Assembly: GCA_002369315.1 (NCBI GenBank)
Contig: DFDW01000018.1
Span: 1 to 21,292, forward strand
DNA length: 21,292 bases
Reading direction: 5' to 3'
Source: Ruminococcaceae bacterium UBA3818
GTDB taxonomy: Bacteria; Bacillota; Clostridia; Oscillospirales; Ruminococcaceae
A program made the translations under genes and the position numbers. The notes under the pieces were generated by a model, which made no database searches, was not told the origin of the DNA, and worked only from the letters and a program-made list of their open reading frames with translations. Shown here one piece after another: positions 1-7,104 of this stretch; the stretch's first letter is position 1, and every line of letters starts with the position of its first letter.

Positions 1-237
1 ACGGCGGCGGACATCATCAAGATTGCCATGGTCAAGGCCGCCCAGCGGCTGGAAAAGGAAAAGCTGGATGCCCGCATTATTTTGCAGGTGCATGACGAAC
101 TGATTATTGAGGCGGCTGAAAAGGATGTGGAAGCGGCCAAGATCCTGCTGCGGCAGGAGATGGAAAACGCTGTGCAGCTGAAGGTGCCGCTGAGTGTGGA
201 CTGCGGCGTCGGCGTCAGCTGGTATGACGCAAAATAG
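1..237 (+). CDS. polA: DNA polymerase I, C-terminal end (partial, 5' end outside window)
   Basis: This is the last 78 residues of family A DNA polymerase I, which fills gaps and removes primers in replication and repair. The frame is open from base 1 and ends at a TAG at 235-237. It carries the family's C-terminal motif C, QVHDELIIEA, whose His-Asp-Glu includes a catalytic metal-binding aspartate of the palm. Just before it is TAADIIKIAMVKA, from the helix preceding motif C in this family. The end VGVSWYDAK resembles the usual GxxWxxAK ending, so the 3' end is intact. The ATG at 28 is internal and is not a start. rimI follows 11 bases downstream on the same strand, suggesting cotranscription. 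Domain order upstream (5'-3' exonuclease, 3'-5' domain) cannot be seen here. Confidence 0.97.
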   Translation, partial: TAADIIKIAMVKAAQRLEKEKLDARIILQVHDELIIEAAEKDVEAAKILLRQEMENAVQLKVPLSVDCGVGVSWYDAK

Positions 238-248
238 GGGGAATTGGA

Positions 249-728
249 ATGGAATACCGGCTGATACCCATGGAAGAAAAACATCTTTTGGCGTTGGCGG
301 CGCTGGAGCGCATCTGCTTTTCCGATCCCTGGAGCGAAAATGCTTTCCGGGCGGAATTGGATAATCCCGGCTCGCGGTTTATGGTGGCGCAGGACAGAGT
401 CGGGATGCTGTTGGGTTATCTGGGCCTGCATTATGTGCTGGACGAAGGGTACATCGCCAATATTGCGGTGGATCCGCTGTTCCGGAGGCAGGGGATCGGG
501 TCCGCGCTGTTGGAGGACGCGGTGGATTTTGCCTGCCAAAAAGGCCTTGCTTTTTTAACGCTGGAGGTTCGAAAAAGCAATCTGGGCGCCCAGACGCTGT
601 ACCGCGAACACGGGTTTTGCCCTGTAGGAGTGCGAAAAAACTACTATCGGAATCCTTTGGAAGACGCGCTGCTGATGACCCGGCAAATCAAAGAGGAGGG
701 AAACCAGAATGAAACTGCTTGCCATTGA
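249..728 (+). CDS. rimI: Ribosomal protein bS18 alanine N-acetyltransferase (GNAT family)
   Basis: This is a GNAT-fold acetyltransferase of 159 residues, the usual length for RimI, which transfers acetyl from acetyl-CoA to the N-terminal alanine of ribosomal protein S18. The acetyl-CoA pyrophosphate loop (motif A) is visible as RRQGIGSALL near residues 78-87, preceded by the beta strand YIANIAVDP. The following strand LTLEVRKSN and the helix AQTLYREHGF are typical of RimI, as is the N-terminal CFSDPWSENAF. The start ATG has a purine-rich AGGGGGAATT sequence just upstream, formed partly by the polA stop region. The 3' end overlaps tsaD by 20 bases in another frame, so the two are translationally coupled. 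Pairing with tsaD is common in bacteria and supports RimI over a generic GNAT. The exact substrate is inferred from the family. Confidence 0.92.
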   Translation: MEYRLIPMEEKHLLALAALERICFSDPWSENAFRAELDNPGSRFMVAQDRVGMLLGYLGLHYVLDEGYIANIAVDPLFRRQGIGSALLEDAVDFACQKGLAFLTLEVRKSNLGAQTLYREHGFCPVGVRKNYYRNPLEDALLMTRQIKEEGNQNETACH

Positions 729-1728
729 ATCATCCTGTGACGAGACTGCTGCCGCCGTGGTGGAGGACGGGCGGCGTGTGCTTTCGTCGGTGATCAATTC
801 CCAGGTGGAAGAACACCGGCAATATGGAGGCGTCGTACCGGAAATCGCATCCCGCCGGCATGCGGAGAATATCATCGCCGTAACCCAAAAAGCGCTGGAC
901 GACGCTTCGCTTACCTTAGAGGGGATCGACGGTATCGCGGTCACCTATGCGCCGGGGCTGATTGGTGCGGTGCTGGTGGGGGTCAATTTTGCCAAAGGGC
1001 TGGCAATGGCTACCAAAAAGCCGCTGATTCCGGTTCATCATATCCGGGGGCACATTGCGGCCAACTACATCGCACACCCGGAACTGGAACCACCTTTTTT
1101 ATGTCTGGTGGTATCTGGCGGGCACAGCCATCTGATTGAGGTGCTGGACTACACAAAATTCCACATCATCGGCCGCACCCGGGACGACGCGGCAGGCGAG
1201 GCATTTGATAAGGCGGCCCGAGCCATGGGATTTCCCTATCCCGGCGGCGTGTTTTTAGACAAAGCGGCCCGGCAAGGGGAACCGTCGGCCTATGTGCTGC
1301 CCCGCCCGAAAGTAGAGGGCAGCCCTTATGATTTCAGCTTTTCGGGGCTGAAAACGGCGGTGGTGAATCTTTTGCACAACGCTTCGCAAAAAGGGCAGCC
1401 GGTAGAGGTGAATGACCTGGCGGCATCCTTTCAGCAGGCGGTGGTGGAGATTCTGTCCGGCCGTTTTTTGGCGGCGGCAGAGCAGTTCGGTTACCGCAAA
1501 CTGGTGATTGCCGGCGGGGTATCGGCCAACTCCGGACTGCGGGAAACGATGGAGGCTGCATGCAAAAAGCGCGGTTACATCCTGTATCAGCCGCCGCTTT
1601 CCTTGTGCGGGGATAACGCGGCCATGATTGGCGCCCAGGGTTATTATGAGTTTTTGGCCGGCCATACGGCGGGATTGGATCTCAATGGAATTGCCAGCCT
1701 GCCCATCGACGCGGACTGGGGAGAATAA
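709..1728 (+). CDS. tsaD: tRNA N6-adenosine threonylcarbamoyltransferase TsaD
   Basis: TsaD (Kae1/YgjD family) transfers the threonylcarbamoyl group from TC-AMP to A37 of ANN-decoding tRNAs, making t6A, in complex with TsaB and TsaE. The protein has 339 residues, the family length. Visible signatures are the ASKHA N-terminus LLAIESSCDET, the SRRHAENI segment, the metal-binding HHIRGH near residues 109-114, the phosphate loop VSGGHSHL, RDDAAGEAFDKAAR, AGGVSANSGLRE, and the late CGDNAAMIGAQG motif carrying the second metal ligand. The start ATG lies inside the rimI 3' end and is preceded by an AGAGGAGGG ribosome binding site about 8 bases upstream. tsaB and tsaE are not in this window. A bidirectional terminator follows directly, so this is the last gene of the polA-rimI-tsaD run. 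Confidence 0.98.
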   Translation: MKLLAIESSCDETAAAVVEDGRRVLSSVINSQVEEHRQYGGVVPEIASRRHAENIIAVTQKALDDASLTLEGIDGIAVTYAPGLIGAVLVGVNFAKGLAMATKKPLIPVHHIRGHIAANYIAHPELEPPFLCLVVSGGHSHLIEVLDYTKFHIIGRTRDDAAGEAFDKAARAMGFPYPGGVFLDKAARQGEPSAYVLPRPKVEGSPYDFSFSGLKTAVVNLLHNASQKGQPVEVNDLAASFQQAVVEILSGRFLAAAEQFGYRKLVIAGGVSANSGLRETMEAACKKRGYILYQPPLSLCGDNAAMIGAQGYYEFLAGHTAGLDLNGIASLPIDADWGE

Positions 1729-1737
1729 AAAACAAAG

Positions 1738-1780
1738 AAAAAGGGAAGCAAAAAGCGGTTTGGCTTTTGCTTCCCTTTTT
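1738..1780. terminator. Bidirectional rho-independent terminator between tsaD and the EIIC gene
   Basis: A long inverted repeat pairs 1741-1756 with 1763-1778, with one extra A in the left arm and a short GC-rich loop. It is flanked by a T run on the right for plus-strand transcripts. On the minus strand the complement of the A-rich bases before 1741 supplies the U tail. It therefore fits the end of both the convergent tsaD and EIIC transcripts. Confidence 0.9.
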
Positions 1781-1796
1781 ATTGCAGCAGGAACAA

Positions 1797-2825
1797 TCAG
1801 TTGATTTTCATGTAGCCGTCTTTGACCCAGCCGATTTTGCGTAAGCACCAATCGAACAGGAAACTCAAAACAGCGGGCAGGATAAAGTGCATCAAAATCA
1901 CTTGGAACCAGACGTCGGCTGTGCCGCCCATGGCCGCAAACGCGCCGAACTGGCCGACCAGTCCGCTGGTGCCCATTCCGGCGCCGGAAGCGGTATTGGC
2001 CATTTTGAAAACGCAGGTGGAAACAGGACCCAACACGGCCGAAGCCAGTGTGGGCGCGATCCAAATCTGCGGATGGCGCATAATGTTGGGAAATTGCAGC
2101 ATGGAGGTACCGATGCCCTGGCTGATCAAGCCGCCCCAGCCGTTTTCCCGGAAGCTGGCCACCGCAAACCCGATCATCTGGCAGCAGCAGCCCACAACCG
2201 CCGCTCCGGCAGCCAGGCCGTTGAGGTCCAGCATAATGCACAGTGCCGCCGAACTGATGGGGGCGGTAAGAACCATACCGACAATGACCGAGACCAAAAT
2301 TCCCATGGGAAAAGGCGTCAGTTGCGTGGCGGAATTGATGACGGCGCCCAGGCCGTTCATCATTGCCTGGATGCCGGGCCCCACAAGCTGGGCGACCGCG
2401 CATCCGCTGACAATCGTGGTGATGGGGCTGACGATGATGTCCACCTTGGTTTTGCCGGCCACGAGCCCGCCGATCTCCGCCCCGAACACCGCTCCGATAT
2501 ACGCGCCTACCGGGCCGCCTACCGCGTATCCGTATGCGCCGGATATCGCGCAGGAAAAGAGAACCAGAGGTTTGGCTTTCAGTCCATAGGCGATAGCGAC
2601 ACCGATGGCCGCTCCGACCACCGGAGAGGAAGCGCTGACCATCGCTGCGTAAGGCTCCAAAAAGCAAAGAAAGGAAAACTTACTCAGCTGGGAGAGGATC
2701 AATCCGATAATCAACGACGAGAAAAGCCCCAGGGCCATAGCGCCCATGGCGTCGATAAAATAGCGTTGGAAAGCTTTTTTCAGGAATGCCAATGCTGTTT
2801 TGTTTTGGGCGGGATTCTGTTCCAA
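1797..2825 (-). CDS. PfoR-like PTS EIIC-type membrane protein (orphan transporter subunit)
   Basis: This is a 342-residue, very hydrophobic protein of the EIIC family that includes clostridial PfoR, named as a regulator of perfringolysin expression. It has many Gly/Ala-rich membrane segments, starting around residues 28-50 (GAMALGLFSSLIIGLILSQL) and continuing to the C-terminus, where FILPAVLSFLFDW is the last clear helix. Family-like features are the repeated small-residue loops SPITTIVSGCAV, LTAPISSAALCIMLD and the Asn/Gly-rich MANTASGAGMGTSGLVGQ. No EIIA, EIIB or sugar-metabolism gene is next to it, so phosphotransfer-driven uptake is not supported by context and the substrate is unknown. 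The start is a TTG at 2823-2825, supported by an AGAGGTG site 8 bases upstream. It has its own strong promoter and ends at the shared terminator. Confidence 0.85.
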   Translation of the reverse strand: MEQNPAQNKTALAFLKKAFQRYFIDAMGAMALGLFSSLIIGLILSQLSKFSFLCFLEPYAAMVSASSPVVGAAIGVAIAYGLKAKPLVLFSCAISGAYGYAVGGPVGAYIGAVFGAEIGGLVAGKTKVDIIVSPITTIVSGCAVAQLVGPGIQAMMNGLGAVINSATQLTPFPMGILVSVIVGMVLTAPISSAALCIMLDLNGLAAGAAVVGCCCQMIGFAVASFRENGWGGLISQGIGTSMLQFPNIMRHPQIWIAPTLASAVLGPVSTCVFKMANTASGAGMGTSGLVGQFGAFAAMGGTADVWFQVILMHFILPAVLSFLFDWCLRKIGWVKDGYMKIN

Positions 2826-2872
2826 AAAAATACACCTCTTCTTCCTGTTTTTAGGGAATTGCTTTGGGATTT

Positions 2873-2901
2873 ATTATATCAATCCGGCTTTTTAAAAACA
2901 A
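2873..2901 (-). promoter_or_regulatory. Sigma-A promoter of the EIIC gene
   Basis: On the minus strand there is a perfect TATAAT -10 (2873-2878) with a TG dinucleotide one base upstream (extended -10). A 17-base spacer separates it from a TTGTTT -35 (2896-2901). The predicted transcript start is about 40 bases before the TTG start codon. Upstream lie two direct repeats described separately. Confidence 0.8.
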
Positions 2902-2930
2902 GAAAAGTGCCGCTCTTTTTCTGTAAGAAG

Positions 2931-2976
2931 AAAAGAATCGGCGTTTTTGTCAAAATAAAAAAAAGAATTGGCGTTT
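2931..2976 (-). repeat. Pair of 16-bp near-identical direct repeats upstream of the EIIC promoter
   Basis: The 16-mers at 2931-2946 and 2961-2976 read AAAAGAATCGGCGTTT and AAAAGAATTGGCGTTT on the plus strand. They differ at one base and start exactly 30 bp apart, about three helical turns. They sit 30 to 75 bp upstream of the EIIC -35 element, and the distal copy overlaps the stop codon of the YibE/F gene. They could be sites for an activator or repressor, which is inference. Confidence 0.6.
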
Positions 2977-4129
2977 ATTCGGGAAATTTGCCTGGATGAA
3001 AGGGATGTTCAGCGGTGTGCCGATGCAGAAAAGAGACAATCAGGGCGGTGAGCGGGATGGTACTGAGCATTCCCATGCTGCCGCACAAAGCAATTAGGAT
3101 TTCGGCTGCCACAGTTTCCCGATTGATGATATTGGCAAAAGGGACCGGGTAGGCATACAGGAGCAAAATCAGGTGGATCGCGCCGCCCACATAGGCCAAA
3201 ATCAGCGTGTTGGACATGGTTCCCATAATATCCCGCCCAATGGCTACGCCGCTGGAAAACAGCTGCCGGGCAGACAGATCCGGCGCTTTTTGAGACAACT
3301 CATCCAAAGAAGAGGCGATGGATACCGCCACGTCCATAGCCGCGCCGGACGCGCCGATAATAATGGCGGCGAACAAAAGCCCCTTGAAATCCAGGACAAA
3401 CTCGTCGGAGAGAAAGCGCAGAAACGCCGCCTCTTCGTCTACGATACCGGATAAGCGCATGGCGTAGGAAAAAAGCATCGCCAGAAGTCCGGCAACCGTC
3501 AAACCGCCGAGACATCCCAAAACAGCGCAGAGGGCTTTACGGGTAAAGCCGCAGACCAGCGAAAGGGTGCATCCGGTCATCAGCGCCGCGCACAAAAGGG
3601 ACAGCCATACCGGGCTTACCCCGCGCACCGCCAACGGGAAGAACAAGCCGAAGATGACAAAGCAAGTAACGGCCAGGGAAAGTACGGTTTTGACCCCTTT
3701 TTGGCGGCCGAACAGAATCAAAAACAGCAAAAATGCGCCTGCCAGCAAAGCGATGGGCCATTCCCTGACATAATCGGCGGCAGTGCCGACCAAAAGATTC
3801 TGTTCGTCCAAATCCAGCGAGACAAACAAAAGGTCCCCCGCTTTGGCAGGGTAAGCGGAGGGCAGACTGATTTCATCAAAAACCTGACGGACGGTGGCGG
3901 CTTGCCCCTCAAAGGCGCCCTCCAGAATACGAACCCGGAGGGTCAGCACCCGGGTCGAGATTTCGCCGCCGGAATAGGGGGTGGAGACCATTTCGTCGGC
4001 CAGAACCTCTTCCACACGGGCGCGAACGGTGATTTGACCGTCCTGTCCGTCGGAGACGGCCAGAGCAAGAGGCGAAAAGAAAAGGGGGAAAAACAGCAGA
4101 ACACAGAAAAGAAAGACAGTTTTTTTCAC
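2975..4129 (-). CDS. YibE/F family multi-pass membrane protein
   Basis: This 384-residue protein of the YibE/F family has no established biochemical role. An N-terminal signal-like helix (MKKTVFLFCVLLFFPLFFSPLALA) is followed by an extracytoplasmic region of about 100 residues predicted to be beta-rich (ITVRARVEEVLAD...TRVLTLRVRILEG). About eight membrane helices follow, from WPIALLAGAFLLFLILFG near residue 124 onward. The family-typical segment GASGAAMDVAVSIASSLDEL is present near residues 257-276, then IGRDIMGTMSNTLILAYVGG. The start is a GTG at 4127-4129 with AAAGGAGG six bases upstream. It lies 36 bases downstream of the DUF362/ferredoxin gene on the same strand, so the two form a transcription unit. 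The family assignment is firm. Function is unknown. Confidence 0.9.
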   Translation of the reverse strand: MKKTVFLFCVLLFFPLFFSPLALAVSDGQDGQITVRARVEEVLADEMVSTPYSGGEISTRVLTLRVRILEGAFEGQAATVRQVFDEISLPSAYPAKAGDLLFVSLDLDEQNLLVGTAADYVREWPIALLAGAFLLFLILFGRQKGVKTVLSLAVTCFVIFGLFFPLAVRGVSPVWLSLLCAALMTGCTLSLVCGFTRKALCAVLGCLGGLTVAGLLAMLFSYAMRLSGIVDEEAAFLRFLSDEFVLDFKGLLFAAIIIGASGAAMDVAVSIASSLDELSQKAPDLSARQLFSSGVAIGRDIMGTMSNTLILAYVGGAIHLILLLYAYPVPFANIINRETVAAEILIALCGSMGMLSTIPLTALIVSFLHRHTAEHPFHPGKFPE

Positions 4130-4165
4130 AGGAAGCCTCCTTTCCCGCCAATCAGTATGCCCTGC

Positions 4166-5305
4166 TTACAGGTCAAAAATTCCCAACCGGTGGATGTCGA
4201 TCGCCTGTTTGGGGCACATCTCATGGCAGCAGAAACAGCGAATGCAGTTTTGATAGTTGATGACCGCTTTGCGTTCCCGGATTTGAATGGTGTGGGCGGG
4301 GCAGCTTTCCGCGCATTTTCCGCAGCCGACACAGCTTTTTGTCCGGATGGCGGGCCTCGGCTGGAGCCAGCGGGTCACTTTTTTCACAGCGGGGCGCAGC
4401 GGCGCCGGAAACTGGGAAGAAAAATCCGTCTGCTTGGAACGCGGATAACGAAAAGGACCCGCCTGTGTCAAGGCGTCCCGATCGCCCAAAAGCTCTATGT
4501 CTTCCAACGAGGCAGGGCAAAGGCCTCTCTCCATGGATTGCCGGACAGTGATGATATCGGAGGGGTCAACGCCAAGGACAGCGGCGTTGACCAGGTCCAG
4601 CGCGTAACGGTCGGAAGAGCAAAGAGTCAACCCCACATGTTTTTTACTGCCGCCGGTAGGTCCGTCTCCCTCCATAGCATCCACCGCGTCCACGAAGGAA
4701 ATGACCTGTGGCAGGGCGGCGGACAGATCCAAAAGCATTTGACAGAAATCTTCTTTTTCGGGATAGCGCATATGAAGTTCCGGCTTCATCAGGCCGGGAA
4801 TACAGCCAAACAGATTTTTTACGGCACCGCTCAAAACCGTCATGCAATGGGTTTTCAGCTTGCAGACGTTGATGATAAGATCCGCGTTTGCGACGGGATT
4901 GATCACCGTAAAACGCCGGGTGACTTGCCCGTCCCCCTCGATCTGGCAGCTACCGGTATCGAAATTCAGCGCCGCACCGGTGCGGCGGGCAGCTTCCGCC
5001 ATTCCGCAGGTCCCATAGAGACTGCGAAGAAGCGGTTCCGCATAAGGGCCTCCGCCGCTTTCGGCGATGGTGATGTCCTGCGCACCCAGTTCCTGCAGCT
5101 GCCGGATAACAGCCTCCACCAGCGCAGGGTGGGTAGTGGCCGCGTCGTCCGGGCTGCGCTTCATGACCAGATTGGGTTTGATGACGATTTTTTGATCCGG
5201 CCGGATGAGATGGGACAGGTCCAGCGACTCAAAATGGAAACGGACCGCCGCCTCCATCTGGGCGGGATCATAGGATTCGGTTTTGTATATGCTGACTTGC
5301 GGCAA
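4166..5305 (-). CDS. DUF362 domain protein with C-terminal 2x[4Fe-4S] ferredoxin domain
   Basis: This is a 379-residue iron-sulfur protein. Residues about 1-290 form the DUF362 domain, with the characteristic IVIKPNLV near residues 45-52, ITIAESGGGP near 98-107, INVCKLKTHCMTVLSGAVKNLFG near 153-175, and a late SSDRYALDLVNAAVLG. The C-terminus has two clusters, CVGCGKCAESCP and CIRCFCCHEMCP, a bacterial-type ferredoxin pair likely to carry two [4Fe-4S] centres. It probably moves electrons in an unidentified cytoplasmic redox reaction; no signal peptide is seen. The start is a TTG at 5303-5305, preceded by AGGAAAGGAAGG nine bases upstream, and the protein then begins PQVSIYKTESYD as in relatives. 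The YibE/F gene follows. The gene begins only 34 bases after a very strong terminator. Confidence 0.9.
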   Translation of the reverse strand: MPQVSIYKTESYDPAQMEAAVRFHFESLDLSHLIRPDQKIVIKPNLVMKRSPDDAATTHPALVEAVIRQLQELGAQDITIAESGGGPYAEPLLRSLYGTCGMAEAARRTGAALNFDTGSCQIEGDGQVTRRFTVINPVANADLIINVCKLKTHCMTVLSGAVKNLFGCIPGLMKPELHMRYPEKEDFCQMLLDLSAALPQVISFVDAVDAMEGDGPTGGSKKHVGLTLCSSDRYALDLVNAAVLGVDPSDIITVRQSMERGLCPASLEDIELLGDRDALTQAGPFRYPRSKQTDFSSQFPAPLRPAVKKVTRWLQPRPAIRTKSCVGCGKCAESCPAHTIQIRERKAVINYQNCIRCFCCHEMCPKQAIDIHRLGIFDL

Positions 5306-5339
5306 GAAAATCAGCCTTCCTTTCCTGGAAAATCTTCAC

Positions 5340-5376
5340 ACAAAAAAGGCCGGGCCGCCGGCCCGGCCTTTTTTGT
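5340..5376 (-). terminator. Strong rho-independent terminator of the aminotransferase operon
   Basis: A perfect 17-bp stem pairs 5340-5356 with 5360-5376 around a 3-base loop. The core is GC-only and the outer arms are A6/T6, so the hairpin ends in a U tract on either strand. It follows the aminotransferase stop by about 65 bases and separates that operon from the DUF362 gene. Confidence 0.93.
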
Positions 5377-5401
5377 ATGAAGTGGGGAAATTGGAATTGG
5401 T

Positions 5402-5422
5402 TGGGCGGATAAAATCCGCCCA
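5402..5422. repeat. Perfect 9-bp inverted repeat between aminotransferase and terminator
   Basis: TGGGCGGAT at 5402-5410 pairs with ATCCGCCCA at 5414-5422 across an AAA loop. There is no T run after it on either strand, so it is not a terminator itself. It lies 20 bases past the aminotransferase stop and may protect the mRNA 3' end or be a protein binding site. Confidence 0.6.
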
Positions 5423-5441
5423 TGGAAACGCGGCGGTTGTT

Positions 5442-6617
5442 TTAACCTTTGCGTTGGTCCAGAAATGTCTGAATGCGCCGCAGCGCCTCCAGAAGATGAT
5501 CCACCGAATAGGAGTAGGAAATACGGACAAATCCTTCGCCGGATTCGCCGAAAGCGTCGCCCGGAACCACCGCGACCTTCTGGGAATACAAAAGCTGCTC
5601 GCAGAATTGGGCGGAGGTAAGGCCGGTGGACTGGATGCTGGGAAAGACGTAAAACGCGCCTTCCGGTGAGAAGCAGGAAAGGCCCATCTGGTTGAGGGAA
5701 TCCACCAGCAGACGGCGGCGCATGTCATACTGCACAACCATCGATTCGATTTCATCGTCGCAGTGTTTGAGTGCTTCCACCGCCGCATACTGGCTGGTGG
5801 TGGGCGCACACATGATAGCAAACTGATGGATTTTGGTCATCTGCTTTAAAATCGGCTCCGGTCCGGCGGCATAGCCCAACCGCCAGCCGGTCATGGCATA
5901 AGCTTTGGAGAAGCCGTTGACCACAATCGTCCGCTCTTTCATGCCGTCGATCTCGGCAATGGACACATGCCGCTCCCGGCCAAAGGTCATTTCCGCATAG
6001 ATTTCGTCGGACAAAACGATAATATCCGTGCCGCGCAACACATCGGCGATCTCTTCCAAATGCTCCCGGCGCATGACCGCACCAGTGGGATTGTTGGGGA
6101 AAGGCAGCACCAGCAGCTTGGTGCGGGGAGTAATGGCGGCGCGCAGCTGCTCGGCGGTCAGGCGGAATCCGTCTTCCGCACGGGTGGGAATGGGGATGAC
6201 CTTGGCGTCAGCCAGGGCGCCCATAGGCGCGTAGGCCACAAAACAAGGTTCCGGAAGCAAAATTTCGTCACCGGGGTTGATGACCGCGCGGATACAAATA
6301 TCAATGGCTTCCGAACCGCCGACCGTAACAAGAATTTCGTTCTTGGGATCGTATTCCAGCGAGAAGCGCCGTTTGAGATAGTTGGCGATTTCGGTACGCA
6401 GCGGCGCCAGGCCCGCATTGGCTGTATACCAGGTGCGCCCCTTTTCCAGCGATTCGGCGCCGGCATGACGAATGCTCCAGGGGGTTTTGAAATCCGGCTC
6501 GCCCACGCCTAAAGAGATTACGTCATCCATTTCCGCCGCGATATCGAAAAATTTGCGGATTCCGGAGGGCTTGATGGCCACTGCACGCTGGGACAGGATC
6601 TTATTGTAATCGATCAC
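5442..6617 (-). CDS. Class I/II PLP-dependent aminotransferase (aspartate/aromatic type)
   Basis: This 391-residue fold-type I aminotransferase moves an amino group between an amino acid and a 2-oxo acid using PLP. Key residues are visible: YTANAGLAPLR near 64-74, the NNPTG motif with Asn176 contacting PLP, Asp204 and Tyr207 in SDEIYAE, the Schiff-base lysine Lys238 in NGFSKAYAMTGWRLGY, Arg246, and the substrate-carboxylate arginine in GFVRISYS near the C-terminus. The sequence resembles the AspC/PatA-like subgroup, but the preferred substrate cannot be decided by eye. The start is a GTG at 6615-6617 overlapping the TGA stop of the Lrp gene by four bases (GTGA), giving translational coupling. 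It is the last gene of the PHP-Lrp-aminotransferase operon and is likely controlled by its neighbour regulator. Confidence 0.95.
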   Translation of the reverse strand: MIDYNKILSQRAVAIKPSGIRKFFDIAAEMDDVISLGVGEPDFKTPWSIRHAGAESLEKGRTWYTANAGLAPLRTEIANYLKRRFSLEYDPKNEILVTVGGSEAIDICIRAVINPGDEILLPEPCFVAYAPMGALADAKVIPIPTRAEDGFRLTAEQLRAAITPRTKLLVLPFPNNPTGAVMRREHLEEIADVLRGTDIIVLSDEIYAEMTFGRERHVSIAEIDGMKERTIVVNGFSKAYAMTGWRLGYAAGPEPILKQMTKIHQFAIMCAPTTSQYAAVEALKHCDDEIESMVVQYDMRRRLLVDSLNQMGLSCFSPEGAFYVFPSIQSTGLTSAQFCEQLLYSQKVAVVPGDAFGESGEGFVRISYSYSVDHLLEALRRIQTFLDQRKG

Positions 6618-7093
6618 AGCAGGGTCATCCCCCTCTCGTCCTTGACTTCTTCTTCAAAGAGTACGCCCCGCTCTTTGTATTTTTTCAGAATAAAGTGGGT
6701 CGCGGTAGAATTGACCGAATCGATGGGAGAGAGACGATGAGCTACAAACATGGCAATATCCCGGAACGTTTTGCCGGATACGGTCAGAGCCAGGTCGTAG
6801 CCGCCGCTCATCAGGCTAACAGACTGGACTTCTTCCAGTTCCATGATGGTGCGGGCGATCTCCTCAAAGCCAAAGTCTTTTTTAGGTGTGACTTTGATTT
6901 CGATGCGGGCGAATACGGTGGGGGAATCGGTTTTATCCCAATCAATTACCGCCTGGTAGCCGCGGATTACCCCGGCTTTTTCATATGCATCAATCGCCTT
7001 TGCCACTTCCTCTTCTTCCCGGCCCAGCATGACAGCCAGCTGCTTGTTGGTAAGGCGTGCGTTATTTTGCAGTAAAGAGAGCAGTCGATCCAT
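6614..7093 (-). CDS. Lrp/AsnC family transcriptional regulator
   Basis: This is a 159-residue feast/famine regulator. An N-terminal winged helix-turn-helix covers about residues 1-50 (LLSLLQNNARLTNKQLAVMLG, then EEEVAKAIDAYEKAGVIRGY). The C-terminal RAM/ACT-like effector domain, about 58-145, includes VFARIEIKVTPKK and the glycine-rich MSGGYDLALTVSGKT that forms the dimer/effector site in this family. These proteins usually bind amino acids and control amino-acid metabolic genes. The ATG at 7091-7093 follows an AGGAGG site that shares bases with the TAG stop of the upstream PHP gene, 11 bases away. The 3' end overlaps the aminotransferase start by four bases. Such tight coupling suggests the regulator senses a substrate or product of the flanking enzymes, which is inference. 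Confidence 0.95.
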   Translation of the reverse strand: MDRLLSLLQNNARLTNKQLAVMLGREEEEVAKAIDAYEKAGVIRGYQAVIDWDKTDSPTVFARIEIKVTPKKDFGFEEIARTIMELEEVQSVSLMSGGYDLALTVSGKTFRDIAMFVAHRLSPIDSVNSTATHFILKKYKERGVLFEEEVKDERGMTLL

Positions 7094-7104
7094 AAAAATT
7101 CCTC

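Noticed and set aside
1255..2667. A 470-codon minus-strand open frame across the ends of tsaD and the EIIC gene
   Set aside because: It crosses the bidirectional terminator, lies antisense to conserved tsaD and out of frame with EIIC, and its protein resembles nothing known.
1887..2999. A 370-codon plus-strand open frame over the EIIC gene
   Set aside because: It is antisense to a clear membrane protein gene and its promoter, with no start signals of its own.
3701..5380. A 559-codon open frame on the plus strand, antisense to the YibE/F and DUF362 genes
   Set aside because: It spans two well-recognised minus-strand genes and a terminator, has no ribosome binding site and low-complexity, Arg/Gly/His-rich composition. 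It is an antisense shadow of GC-rich coding DNA.
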